64,000 nucleotides of DNA from Methanoregulaceae archaeon (GCA_015660885.1 JACTUB010000009.1:1-64000); one strand, 5' to 3'. Counted from the stretch's first letter, positions 1 through 9,571 are shown. Translations and numbers: made by a program. The notes: generated from the sequence alone by a model not told the origin.

Positions 1-604
1 ATCTGCTTCGATCGCACCCTGTACTTCAAGGCCAACGTCCTCAAAGAGTTCGTCCTGGATCGTATCGTTACCCTCAATACGTAAACCGGTTATTCTTACG
101 TTATCTCCCCCTATCATCAATGTAGACATTTTGTATAGTTCTTTCTCCAACGAGGGAGGATTTGTGCGGTGCCGGAAAATAAGTCCGCCCGGCGCACCGT
201 TTGATCCCCGGTCGCTTGCAAGAGTCACACCAGCGGGAATTACCGTGCCATATGTTCCTGTCAGGTCAATATTCGCGTCGCCTTTTACAAATATTACTTC
301 CCCTGACTTTGCACTTTTCAACGCGGTGAAAAGTTCATCCTTGGTAGATACAACATATTTTACGCTGGGATCGGTCTGGGAGATTATCCGGTTATATCCT
401 GGCCCGCCACCGATAGGATTGCCCGTAGGGTTTGGTATCGCTCCAAATGTTTCACCGGACTGTAAAATTGGTAGTGAGCTTGTCGTTGGGCATCCAGGGG
501 GGTTTACTTCCAAGTAATAGACTAATCCTATCGTCAGAATCAGGCATATAACAAGACCAATAATGAGAATCCGATATCTTAAATCTCGTGTCGTAAAATA
601 GCAT
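1..604 (-). CDS. Partial membrane-anchored right-handed beta-helix protein; N-terminal start not in frame
   Basis: The reverse strand is open from about 601 to the left edge of the window, so the C-terminus is missing. It encodes a hydrophobic anchor (motif GLVICLILTIGLVYY), a Pro/Gly/Thr-rich linker, then the opening strands of a pectate-lyase-like parallel beta helix (GEVIFVKG, LASDRGS, RITGLRIEGND). Such proteins are usually surface-exposed and polysaccharide- or adhesion-related; the substrate cannot be told. The only ATG with a ribosome site (GAGG then ATG at 604-602) is one base out of frame with the anchor. The coding frame itself is preceded by a TGA and has no ATG, GTG or TTG before the anchor. 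Reading TTT instead of TTTT at 595-598 would join the ATG to the frame, so this is a frameshift, a sequence error or an unusual start. Confidence 0.6.
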
Positions 605-1091
605 CAATCCTCTTTCATATTAACTTTATTGATCTTTTCTCATGAGAGACTTTATCCGAATCTAAAAAGATTTATTGCCAAAAAAATTCTGCAATTCCTC
701 AGGATTCTTGATTTGCTCCGTGGAACATGGTTGTATAATTAAAATTAATTTGGATTGCAGGATCATTAAGATTAAATTTGAGGGCCTTCATGAGCGTAAT
801 TCCTGAAGGTAAAAAATGGTGCGTTCAACATTGAAAATACCGTCAACTAGGCTCCGGTATATTCCTTTTCTTGTTTTCCCACCTTTTAGAAATCATGATC
901 CTGGAATGGAGATTTTTTTATTTAAATTATCTTGTCACCTTCAGCTGACTACTACATTGGGATCTACTCTTCCTAACATTCGAAAAAATTCTTGAAATAG
1001 CAGACATCAGCCCATGAAATAGCCTAAATCTCATGTATCAGATATTTTTAACGATTATATTTTATATATTTTTAATAACATTGATCATAGG
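605..1091. other. AT-rich intergenic region between divergent genes
   Basis: No convincing reading frame or RNA gene is seen here. The stretch is strongly AT-rich with several T and A runs. It must hold the promoter of the leftward beta-helix gene and that of the rightward NodB-like gene. Confidence 0.5.
1061..1070 (+). promoter_or_regulatory. TATA box of the NodB-like gene at 1092
   Basis: The sequence TTTATATATT lies 22-31 bases before the ATG at 1092, which puts the expected transcription start at or next to the start codon. There is no clear ribosome-binding site between them. A leaderless mRNA is therefore likely. Confidence 0.55.
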
Positions 1092-2756
1092 ATGAAGACA
1101 TTTTCCTTAGAGGAGAGCAATATTTTACAGGAAAATCCCGATCAAGGGAAGATTATATTATTCCATCAAAATTATGCAGAGATCAATCAAGTACCACAGA
1201 ACTTTTTTTTAGGTTCCGTTTCAGCTCGTTTCCTTGGAAGGATCTATCGTTTTTTTTCTGGAGACCAAAAATCTATAATAGGCCATGAAAAAGAAAAGTG
1301 TATTATTTTCACTACCAAATGCATAAATTTTTTTCCCTGGTTACGCAATATACAGGTGTTTTCTTTATTTAATTTTTTAGAATTTGATGTAATTAAAAAA
1401 ATCGTTAAAACTTTTTTTTTAAGTGATAATCCAAAGACAGAAGCATTATTTATCGGGGGATTTGTCCCCATGACAAAATGTGAATATACAATTGAACTGG
1501 AAAAACCTACCGAAAAGGGATTCGTCATTATTCAGACACCGGGTGGAAAAATTATTATTGAGAGAGAAAACTCTGGAGAATATTATATTGATAGTTATTT
1601 TAGAGATACGTCAGAAAAATTCAAATGTAAACGAATAATTATTCCAGCAAAAGAGGGAAAAATCTCTTTAAAAATTCTTTTTGATGGAATTGCCAAAACC
1701 AATTTAATTTCCGGCAATGATCAAAATCCAATTATCACCCCATTTTATCATATAAGCAGATCGCAATTGAAGTATCCTTCATTCTCAAGCGGTTATATCA
1801 AAATTTCAAATATTGTATTACCAAATCAAGGCACTTCAACAGTCCTGTTGTATTCAATATCTCAGTCTGCACCGAGAAAACTGATTACTCCGATTGGAGA
1901 CAAAAAATGTCTGCCATTTGGATTTGATGGCCCGCATGGCTTCACTACCATACATAACGGTCTTTTATATATGAAAAAATTTGGTTACAGGGGTACCATT
2001 TGGTTTGATGTATTATACATCAAAGATAGAGATTATACCACATTTCTCAAATCATTAATTCAGAATGAATCCTGGGAAGCGGGAATTCATTACAGTAAAT
2101 CCCTTATAAAATTATCCTCTGGTGAATCTTATAAGTTAATTTCAGAAGAATATGACTCAATTTTCTCACAATTAAATACGCCCCCAAAATCATGGTGTTC
2201 ACTGAGAAACGGGGACAATGTATATTTTGCAAATTACATTTATGATAAATATAAAATGATCTGGAGAAATGGGGACACTGGCGTTCGTTCTGAACGAAAA
2301 GTTGGAGGTTTGGAGGATGCGAATTGGGAATGGTGGAATTCAGCATCAAAAGCAGGGATGATATATCCTGTATTCACACATCAAACAGATATGGACCCGG
2401 CTATACGATATTCCATCAGTTATTCGAAATTTAAAACATGGATTGATAATTATCATGCCAATGGCGTATCTATAGTTCCCTTCCATGAGTGGTGGCGTAT
2501 TAATGCCAATACCAATGACATGCTTATAACAGATATATCGATAAAAAATCATACATTAAGATTCAGGGTAAAAACTAATGGAGAAAGGGGACTGGTAAAT
2601 GTAAATATTTCAGCCGAGAGGGATCTCGTTATAACGGATCACCAAACCCATGAGATGATCAACTGGTCTGATAACGGGGATAATTCTATTACTTTTTATG
2701 TTCAATCAAATCATGAATATGAAATATTTAATCAAAATCTCAGAAATATGTTCTGA
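1092..2756 (+). CDS. NodB-fold (polysaccharide deacetylase-like) protein with a long N-terminal domain
   Basis: 554 residues. The C-terminal half carries a degenerate NodB-type (beta/alpha)-barrel pattern: a first-strand motif FGFDGPHGF near residue 275, then GYRGTIWFDV, an AGIHYSK segment in place of the usual metal-binding HxxxH, and FHEWWRIN near residue 460. The N-terminal 250 residues (mixed beta strands, no signal peptide) match nothing I recognise. The next gene, 43 bases on, is a clearer deacetylase, so both may trim acetylated glycans or intermediates. The metal ligands are not obviously conserved, so activity is uncertain. Low GC like its neighbours suggests a laterally acquired surface-glycan block. 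Family assignment is inference. Confidence 0.5.
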   Translation: MKTFSLEESNILQENPDQGKIILFHQNYAEINQVPQNFFLGSVSARFLGRIYRFFSGDQKSIIGHEKEKCIIFTTKCINFFPWLRNIQVFSLFNFLEFDVIKKIVKTFFLSDNPKTEALFIGGFVPMTKCEYTIELEKPTEKGFVIIQTPGGKIIIERENSGEYYIDSYFRDTSEKFKCKRIIIPAKEGKISLKILFDGIAKTNLISGNDQNPIITPFYHISRSQLKYPSFSSGYIKISNIVLPNQGTSTVLLYSISQSAPRKLITPIGDKKCLPFGFDGPHGFTTIHNGLLYMKKFGYRGTIWFDVLYIKDRDYTTFLKSLIQNESWEAGIHYSKSLIKLSSGESYKLISEEYDSIFSQLNTPPKSWCSLRNGDNVYFANYIYDKYKMIWRNGDTGVRSERKVGGLEDANWEWWNSASKAGMIYPVFTHQTDMDPAIRYSISYSKFKTWIDNYHANGVSIVPFHEWWRINANTNDMLITDISIKNHTLRFRVKTNGERGLVNVNISAERDLVITDHQTHEMINWSDNGDNSITFYVQSNHEYEIFNQNLRNMF

Positions 2757-2785
2757 TTTTTAGAAGTAAGCAATCTCTAAAAATA

Positions 2786-2797
2786 AAGGAATTCCTT
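2786..2797 (+). repeat. Perfect 12-base palindrome covering the ribosome-binding site of the gene at 2800
   Basis: AAGGAATTCCTT is its own reverse complement and contains the only Shine-Dalgarno-like AAGGA before the ATG at 2800. It could pair between transcripts or simply be chance in AT-rich DNA. Confidence 0.35.
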
Positions 2798-2799
2798 CA

Positions 2800-3864
2800 A
2801 TGAACAGAAAAGAGTTCCCGTCAATGAATATGCATGAACTATTGCAAAAAGATCCAAAGGTATGGGATATTTTCACCCTAAAAGAAGAATATAATTCTCC
2901 TTTACGCGATCAATATGGTCGATTCCCCTACTACGCGAGTTCAAACCGGAATATCTTCGAACCTGGCGTTTCGAAATACTTGATCGACCACGGACTTCAC
3001 GCAGAATATCCAGAAGACAGGCAATTTGCAGTCTGCCTGACACATGACATTGACGATGTCTATACTTTCTTTCTACCAAAAGTAATATCTTCGATGAAAT
3101 ATCTCAAACAAGGATCAATATCAGAGTTTATGCGTTCCATTTCACAGATGCGTTCAAAAAAACTGCCCTTGTGGAATTTTGATAGTATCATTAAACTCGA
3201 AGAACAGTATGGTGCAAGAAGCAGTTTTTATTTCATGGCTGAGAATTCAGAAGAGCAGGATTATGCTTACCCGATCGAAGATTGTGAATCAGCGCTAGGG
3301 GATATTGTCGATAGAGGCTCTGAAATCGGCCTCCATGGGGGGTTTATCTCATATTCCCGTCCGGAAGATTTGAAGTTAAAAAAGAAACGGATGGAAAAAA
3401 TCCTCAATAAAAAAATAATTGGTTACCGGAATCATTATCTAAGGTTTAACGTACCGGAAACATGGAGATATTTACACGAGGCAGGATTTCTTTATGATAC
3501 TACTATCGGGTACGCTGATTGCATCGGGTTCCGGAATGGGATGTGTCATCCCTTCAAACCTTATAATTTGCAGAATGGAGAAATTATTGATATTGTTGAG
3601 ATTCCCCTAATTATTATGGATGATTCTTTATTCGATCACTATATGAGACTGGATTCTGACAAAGCGTGGGATATCACTCAACGATTAATACATGTTGTCT
3701 CAGAATGCCATGGCGTTATCACATTTTTATGGCATAATTATTCTTGTATTGGTAAACAAAGGAAATTCTATGAGAAAATTCTAAAATATTGCGCGGAAAA
3801 GAATGCCTGGATGACGAGCGGGGAGCAGATCTTTACGTGGTGGAAACATACTATCGGGGATTAA
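2800..3864 (+). CDS. Polysaccharide deacetylase (NodB/CE4-like) family protein
   Basis: 354 residues, cytoplasmic (no signal peptide). Residues 75 onward form a NodB-like barrel: CLTHDIDD (metal-binding Asp motif), GARSSFYFMAE, GSEIGLHGGF (His motif), IGYRNHYLRF (the arginine strand), and the late TFLWHNYS histidine motif. This variant occurs in archaeal and bacterial exopolysaccharide loci and is expected to remove N- or O-acyl groups from sugars, but the true substrate is unknown. It follows the NodB-like gene at 1092 by 43 bases on the same strand and is probably co-transcribed. An in-frame ATG at 2824 is a possible alternative start, but AAGGA lies 9 bases before the first one. Confidence 0.75.
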   Translation: MNRKEFPSMNMHELLQKDPKVWDIFTLKEEYNSPLRDQYGRFPYYASSNRNIFEPGVSKYLIDHGLHAEYPEDRQFAVCLTHDIDDVYTFFLPKVISSMKYLKQGSISEFMRSISQMRSKKLPLWNFDSIIKLEEQYGARSSFYFMAENSEEQDYAYPIEDCESALGDIVDRGSEIGLHGGFISYSRPEDLKLKKKRMEKILNKKIIGYRNHYLRFNVPETWRYLHEAGFLYDTTIGYADCIGFRNGMCHPFKPYNLQNGEIIDIVEIPLIIMDDSLFDHYMRLDSDKAWDITQRLIHVVSECHGVITFLWHNYSCIGKQRKFYEKILKYCAEKNAWMTSGEQIFTWWKHTIGD

Positions 3865-4082
3865 TAGGCCAATTCAGCAATTGGATTGCATAATATGAAT
3901 ATTCTGGCGGGATCCACCCTCAATCGCGCAAAATTACATTCGATTGACAAAGAACATTTAGGGCTGCCACTGCAAACAATTATGAGATCCGTGGATCACC
4001 ACCTTTTAAAATAGCGTCCCAACCTCATTAAAATATAGTTCTTAAAAAAATATGGTCTTAAAAAGATTTTGATCATCCGCTG

Positions 4083-4102
4083 GAAAAAATAAATTTTTTT
4101 TT
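4083..4102. terminator. Opposed A and T runs between convergent genes
   Basis: A T9 run at 4094-4102 would end rightward transcripts. The A-rich 4083-4093 reads as a T tract on the other strand and would end the leftward flippase gene. There is no stable stem; archaeal RNA polymerase can stop at T tracts alone. Confidence 0.35.
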
Positions 4103-4117
4103 GATTTCAAGGGTTAA

Positions 4118-5464
4118 TCATATTTTTAAACACAATTTAATCGCTTTAATATTGAGAATATAACAGATTACATACATTACTGTCATTATCGATGAAAATA
4201 TCAGGATAGTTATTACAGGTGATAATTTGAGCAGGTATGCAACGCAAAATCCACCTAGTACCAAGAGTGTCCGGCAGATATTCCAGACTAATTCCCAGTG
4301 GTTAAATCCGTAGAAATCAAGACGATCTGTTGAAGAAACGACGAATTGGGCAATTAAAAAGATGCTCAAAGGAAAAACGAATAGACCTGCATCTTTCCAG
4401 GCTCTCCCGAAGATAATGGGAAATAGAACGGGAGAGATAATTGCACCAATAAAAACTAACGGCGCACTAAACATAAATAATTTTTTCGTGGTGTCAATGT
4501 AGAGTGTTAGTATTTCATTAGATTTCTGACGGAATAGGTCAGAACTCTCAGCAGTAAATGCCTGATCTATTGAAGTTGATATAAATGAAATAGGTAAACT
4601 TGAGATAGAATAGCTCAACGCGTACAATCCTACAATTTGATAATTAAACATAAAGGCTAAAAACAGGGTTGGGACTTGGAGCGCTATACCATTTATTAAG
4701 GAGGCTGGCAAAGAAAATATTGGAAATTTCCAGTACTTGTATGCAAGAGATCTCAATTTATGAACATCAAGATCATGGATCGTATGCCATATTTTAGGTA
4801 AAATTTTTTTCCCCAGGGAGCCAAAACCCATCGTTCTTCCAATGATGTCGCCGATAATCAGACCGAACGATCCAAAAGAGAGAATACCGAGAATAATCTT
4901 ACTGACGGAACCAGTGATACTTTGGATAATTCCGGTCTGGGTGATCAGGACGTACTCTTTCGGACGTAGAGCCCAGCTCTTTAATGTCAGGTATAATGAC
5001 CCACCTAAAAGACCAACGCTTAATAACCAGTAATTCGGCGCAAGGAATTCAAATTGAAATATTCGGGCAAGATAGTTACCCCAAAGGACCAGAATCACAA
5101 AAAGAATGATAGTTAATATACTTAAAATCAACAAAGATAAGATAAGAAGATATTCGGCATCATCATCCGATTCTGCTATGAGTATGGAAGTTTCATATCT
5201 CATCGTGGCCACGACGAGTAATATTTGAAGTAATGAAGTAAAAATCGCTCCGGTCCCATAAATTGCCGGAGAATAGATTCTGGTTATTACCGGGACAAAA
5301 ATTATTCCGAGAATCTGTGAAATCGCAGTACCACTACCAAGTATTAGTATTCCCTTGAGCAGAGGATCCTTTAAAAATCGGGAAACCAATTTTATGCGTA
5401 GTGAATTAACATAAGTTTTAAGTCTGATTATGATTTTTTCTGGGTAGTCAGATTCTCTACTCAT
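4118..5464 (-). CDS. Wzx-type polysaccharide flippase
   Basis: 448 residues, almost wholly hydrophobic, with about 12-14 membrane spans starting near residue 38. The first span (GILILGSGTAISQILGI), followed by the PVITRIYSPAIYG loop and the ATMRYETSI segment, is characteristic of the polysaccharide-transporter branch of the MOP superfamily. It should flip lipid-linked oligosaccharide across the cytoplasmic membrane for surface glycan or N-glycan assembly. It faces away from the GT-C-like gene (172-base divergent promoter region) within the AT-rich glycan block. A charged N-terminal stretch of about 35 residues precedes the first span. Start ATG at 5464 is accepted because no nearer alternative precedes the first helix. 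Confidence 0.85.
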   Translation of the reverse strand: MSRESDYPEKIIIRLKTYVNSLRIKLVSRFLKDPLLKGILILGSGTAISQILGIIFVPVITRIYSPAIYGTGAIFTSLLQILLVVATMRYETSILIAESDDDAEYLLILSLLILSILTIILFVILVLWGNYLARIFQFEFLAPNYWLLSVGLLGGSLYLTLKSWALRPKEYVLITQTGIIQSITGSVSKIILGILSFGSFGLIIGDIIGRTMGFGSLGKKILPKIWHTIHDLDVHKLRSLAYKYWKFPIFSLPASLINGIALQVPTLFLAFMFNYQIVGLYALSYSISSLPISFISTSIDQAFTAESSDLFRQKSNEILTLYIDTTKKLFMFSAPLVFIGAIISPVLFPIIFGRAWKDAGLFVFPLSIFLIAQFVVSSTDRLDFYGFNHWELVWNICRTLLVLGGFCVAYLLKLSPVITILIFSSIMTVMYVICYILNIKAIKLCLKI

Positions 5465-5648
5465 GAGTAACTCACTAATTTATACGGTATACCGGTTTAA
5501 ATTATATATTGATACGAACCTTGAGGAGCAAAAGCCATTCATGATAGGATAAATTACAGGCATGCTCAAATAGTGTACATAGTTTGGATAATGTTTCCAG
5601 GTAACAATTCCGTTTTAATTATGATTAAATAATCCGATGGAAGGATAT

Positions 5649-7589
5649 ATGGATATAAACAAGATAATATCAGATTTCCGCTCTACATTATTAACAGCTT
5701 TTGCTACACAATTCCATTATCTGATGATCTTTGGAATAATCGCCGGCCTTGCATTAACAGTTGTGCTTAAAAGGCCGGATTTTGCGATCCGGGGTATTAT
5801 TTACATTATTCCGGCAATACTAATCGTGATCTTATTATTGATATTATATAAGAAAGGCAGGAAGGTTCCTGAAACACTTATCCTGGTGCAGGCAAACAGG
5901 ATATTTTTCCAGATTCTCTTTGTTTCACTTTTTGCGTTATCAATACTTGCTCTTTATTTTTCTTCATACAGACCTTGGTATTATTTTCTGTTCATTACCG
6001 GACTTTTCTGCTTGGTTTTCTTACAGATTTTTACTGACAATTTAAAGCCTTCGATACTACTGTTTGAAATCAGCTGTGTGATGGGAAACATTATTTTTGG
6101 ATTGCAATTGAAATATCCACTCTATTTTGGAATGACTGATATTATCCCCCATTTGTATCTTTCAAAAATAGTATTTTTATCAGGTCATCTTATTCCTGCA
6201 GACTATGATTATACCTATGCCTGGTTCCCGCTTTATCATATTTTCATCGCTGAAGGAATGAATCTCTTTGGGACTGATGAAAAATTTTCATTTATTATTC
6301 TCACATCTTTGTCCTTTATCGTGGTGTTGTGGGCAGTATATCTGCTTTTCAATCAAATAACTAAAAACAATCAAACTTCTTTGCTCATTTGTTTATTCTT
6401 TTCAATGACGCCGGTAGTGATTTCCTATTCCACGTATGTAATAACTCGTACTATGGCTTTTATCGGGTTCGTCTTTTTTTTATTATTGGTTCATACACAA
6501 ATTCAGACAACGAAATGGCGATCATATTTTGCATTAACCATACTGTTTTCTCTCTACCTCATCCTTGTGCATCAAGTATCAATCCTTCAAATTGTGGTCC
6601 TGTTAATTTTATTTATTATTTTAGAATTATTGGTAAATGACTATTTTGTGGTAAAAACTAAAATTCTTATCTTTATTATTGTTACTTTTTCTGTGTACTG
6701 GATATTTACTTCTGTGATACTCCTCGGCCAAGTCTTAAGTAAGGTTGAATCTGCAAATACTCCTGGATTATCTACATTTAAATATCAAGGTGCGGATTTG
6801 GGATATTCTTATTTGGTGAGCAATATATCAACTGCAGTAATAATTTTTTTCGTAATTGTAGGGATAGGTTATCTTTTCTGGGCCTACAAATCAAAATATC
6901 CTTCCGTGATTGGCCTTTTTGTATTATGCATGATTCCCTTATATTTCCCAAGTCCGTTAACAGCCTCAAGATTTGTTATGAACACCCTTAGAGCAGATCG
7001 GTTCAGCTTACTTATTTCACCATTTTTTGCTTTTGCGCTAGCGATAGGATTTATTGTGGTTTTGTATACCCTTTATGACAATAAAACCACCCGAAAAATT
7101 GCGCTTTTTTTCGGTTTGTTGATATTTTCTTATCTTTGTTTCTCTGCAATAACCGATAACATATCAGATTCCCCGGACTTATCTACAAGTATAGGAAGAG
7201 AGTATTTCACCGAATCGGAAATGCATGCATTTACCTTCATTCCACAGTTTGTCGAATATAACTCCACAATTTCCTCAGATGAATACCCAAGCCGGATATT
7301 AAATGATAGGTTTTTCAGTGAAACAACGGCCCTGAATTTACCCTCGTATGATGCTACGAGTGTATTAATGTTAAATGATAATATTACATTTTTAAGAGGC
7401 TTTTTTGTTCTTCGAAACCAGGAATTAAAGAGAAATGGATTGCTATTTCAGACTGATAGCACTGATTTAACAGCTTCGAATTATATGACTCTTGAACCAA
7501 CGCAAGACATCCTTTTAAAATTTGATGACCTGACATATACATCGAAGAAAATATACGATAATCACGGCGTAAGCATATTAGCTAATTGA
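5649..7589 (+). CDS. Polytopic membrane protein, GT-C glycosyltransferase-like
   Basis: About 646 residues from the ATG at 5649, chosen because AAGGA stands 6 bases ahead of it; the ATG at 5637 would add four residues and lacks a ribosome site. Around 12-14 membrane spans fill residues 20-500. The first large loop has acidic motifs (GMTDIIPHLYLSK, DYDYTYAWFPLYH) of the kind GT-C enzymes use to bind dolichyl-phosphate sugars. A soluble tail of about 150 residues follows the last span and would lie outside. Context (flippase, two glycosyltransferases, deacetylases) supports a role in lipid-linked glycan extension or transfer. The exact family is not recognised. Confidence 0.55.
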   Translation: MDINKIISDFRSTLLTAFATQFHYLMIFGIIAGLALTVVLKRPDFAIRGIIYIIPAILIVILLLILYKKGRKVPETLILVQANRIFFQILFVSLFALSILALYFSSYRPWYYFLFITGLFCLVFLQIFTDNLKPSILLFEISCVMGNIIFGLQLKYPLYFGMTDIIPHLYLSKIVFLSGHLIPADYDYTYAWFPLYHIFIAEGMNLFGTDEKFSFIILTSLSFIVVLWAVYLLFNQITKNNQTSLLICLFFSMTPVVISYSTYVITRTMAFIGFVFFLLLVHTQIQTTKWRSYFALTILFSLYLILVHQVSILQIVVLLILFIILELLVNDYFVVKTKILIFIIVTFSVYWIFTSVILLGQVLSKVESANTPGLSTFKYQGADLGYSYLVSNISTAVIIFFVIVGIGYLFWAYKSKYPSVIGLFVLCMIPLYFPSPLTASRFVMNTLRADRFSLLISPFFAFALAIGFIVVLYTLYDNKTTRKIALFFGLLIFSYLCFSAITDNISDSPDLSTSIGREYFTESEMHAFTFIPQFVEYNSTISSDEYPSRILNDRFFSETTALNLPSYDATSVLMLNDNITFLRGFFVLRNQELKRNGLLFQTDSTDLTASNYMTLEPTQDILLKFDDLTYTSKKIYDNHGVSILAN

Positions 7590-7943
7590 CAATAAAAAAT
7601 ATTTCAATTATTCTTGCCATACATTAAAACAGGGACAATAAAATTTATTTTTACGGAGTTCCTGAATTATTGTTTTAACCCCGATTATTCGTTGAATCTC
7701 CGGTTCACTTCTAACAGGCCCTGTGAAGAACTAACAGCTGGAACCAAAAAAATCAGCTCATTCGCAATTAATGCACCGTTATTACACCTCGTTCCTTCTT
7801 CTCTTCTGTTATTCATGAAAGGAATATCCATTATAGGTGGACTGATCTCTCCGGTTAATGGAGCAAATTTTATGTTGTAGAGTGGACGCCTCGTAATAAA
7901 TGCATCATATTTTTAAGTTTCAGGTCTGAATAACGTAGTTAGA
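7590..7943. other. Intergenic region with an unconvincing 88-codon frame
   Basis: A plus-strand frame at 7614-7880 has no ribosome site and an odd composition. The opposite strand over 7690-7880 also has a long open frame (motif FAPLTGEISPPIMD). One of the two may be the remnant of a lost gene, but I cannot name it. Confidence 0.3.
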
Positions 7944-9086
7944 ATGTTAAAATATGTCATGATCACTGATGAAGATCTGGACAGCGGGAAAATAAAAAAA
8001 GCAAGAGCTCAGGTTACTGCACTCAATAATTTGGGAGTTAAATCAGAACTGGTAATTATTACAAATGTCCTGGAGAAAGGAGAAGGGTTGGACAATATAA
8101 AACTATTGTATGTCGAGAAATGTGAAAAGGAAAATATTTTGTCCAAGTTGAAGCGTGCAAAAAAAATTCGGAATACAATACGCGAAATTTTAAAATCATT
8201 AAATTCCGACGATATATTTTATTATCGTGGATTCCTTCTATGGTATTATCCAATAACCTTTTTCAAACCATCGAAAAAATACAGGATAATTTCTGAACAT
8301 CAAAGTATTGAATTAAAACAAAGGCTTCGTAAGGGTTCTCCTCTCCCAGCATTCATCGATTTGCTCTTCGGCAATATTACCATAGGACAGTCTGATGGAA
8401 TAATTGGAGTAACGGATGAAATTACAGCATTCTGGACAACACGATTATTTTATCGAAAGATCCCCAGAACTACAATACCCAATGGTTTTGACGTCCATTC
8501 TGTTGAAGTAAGAAATCTTCCACCTCTAAATCCGCACGATATACATATCCTTTTCGTTGGAAATATTAGTCGTTGGCACGGATTAGATAGAATGATACGG
8601 GGTATGGCGGATTATCAGGGCCCTGTCCATATACATTTTCACATTATTGGCGATGGGGCTGAATTGGAGAATTTAAAAAAGCTAAAAAGTTCTGTAGCAC
8701 CGGCTGCAACTATTCATTTTCATGGTTTTCTTAGAGGTTGCCATTTAGATTCCATGTTTGATACATGTCATATTGCAGTAGGGAGTTTGGGGATGCACAG
8801 AAAGGGATTAAGCCAAACATCAGAACTAAAAGCCCGTGAATATTGTGCTCGTGGAATACCCTATATTATCGCGTGCGGTGACACGGATTTTCCCGATGAT
8901 TTTCCCTATATTTTACGACTTGCAGCAGATGAAAGTCCCATTAAGATGGAAGATATTATTTCTTTTACTCATAAGATATACAAAACCCCGAATCATCCCT
9001 TTATTATGAACAAATATGCAGAGAAGAATTTAGACTGGACTGCTAAAGTAAAGAAATTAAAAGGTTTCATTGAAAAAAATCTATAA
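7944..9086 (+). CDS. Glycosyltransferase family 4 (GT-B) protein
   Basis: 380 residues, soluble. The C-terminal Rossmann half is typical of GT4: TIPNGFD before the hinge, HILFVGNISRWHGLDR at the start of the nucleotide-sugar domain, HIIGDG, then a SELKAREYCARGIPYI segment holding the donor-binding glutamate. The N-terminal half is a divergent acceptor domain. It probably transfers one sugar from a nucleotide donor to the lipid-linked glycan built by this locus. It is the last intact gene of the rightward AT-rich block; a dnaK relic lies just downstream. Donor and linkage cannot be read from sequence. Confidence 0.8.
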   Translation: MLKYVMITDEDLDSGKIKKARAQVTALNNLGVKSELVIITNVLEKGEGLDNIKLLYVEKCEKENILSKLKRAKKIRNTIREILKSLNSDDIFYYRGFLLWYYPITFFKPSKKYRIISEHQSIELKQRLRKGSPLPAFIDLLFGNITIGQSDGIIGVTDEITAFWTTRLFYRKIPRTTIPNGFDVHSVEVRNLPPLNPHDIHILFVGNISRWHGLDRMIRGMADYQGPVHIHFHIIGDGAELENLKKLKSSVAPAATIHFHGFLRGCHLDSMFDTCHIAVGSLGMHRKGLSQTSELKAREYCARGIPYIIACGDTDFPDDFPYILRLAADESPIKMEDIISFTHKIYKTPNHPFIMNKYAEKNLDWTAKVKKLKGFIEKNL

Positions 9087-9141
9087 ATTATTACTGATAA
9101 AAAAATATCCATCCATATACCGATATAACAAAGATTACCGT

Positions 9142-9534
9142 CGAATGAGACCTCTTATCAATCCTTAAAGACAGACCGTAATAAAATCCAGATGTGTACT
9201 TGCAAAGGATAATTTCATGCCCGGTAAGCTCCAGCCGACCGGTATTCTTCTTTTCCCCCGGGGGAATTCCCTGGATTAACGTTACGTTTGATATAAATTC
9301 AAAAGGTGTCATTCATCTTTTCGGCAAAGGATCTCGGATCCAGGAACCAGCAGGCGATATCCATCAAGGGCGTCAAGAAGCTCGCCTGAAGAAACTATCA
9401 TAATGACAACAAACGTGGCAAAACAGTTCGAAACAAAAAAACACATTGAGATTGAATTACACAATCGGATTGGCATAGCTTTTTCACAAATGTTCCAGGA
9501 AAGCGGGGATAGATTCGAATCAGCTGACAGGTAA
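9142..9534 (+). pseudogene. dnaK: Degraded relic of dnaK (Hsp70), substrate-binding-domain part
   Basis: Read across all three plus frames, this stretch retraces the C-terminal part of Hsp70 in the right order. It gives a PLIN segment (9150-9161), then KIQMCTCKG, AKDNFMPGKLQPTGI, FPRG, IPWINVTFDINSKGVIHL (9266-9319), SAKDLG (9321-9338), ISIKGVKKLA, and a final EETII..ELHNR..FQESGDRFESADR ending in TAA at 9534. These match the family pattern GKxxLTGIPPAPRG, IPQIEVTFDID, HVSAKD and the lid helices. At least four frame changes and an in-frame TGA break it. The ATPase half is absent. Short frames on either strand here are by-products. The alignment is from memory of the family, but the colinear order makes it strong. 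Confidence 0.85.
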
Positions 9535-9571
9535 AAGTTGAAAAGGGCTGGTGTTGTTCTATTAGGAATCT

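Noticed and set aside
131..517. 128-codon plus-strand frame at the left edge
   Set aside because: It lies opposite the beta-helix coding frame, which has a clear membrane anchor and helix motifs; the plus frame has no recognisable content.
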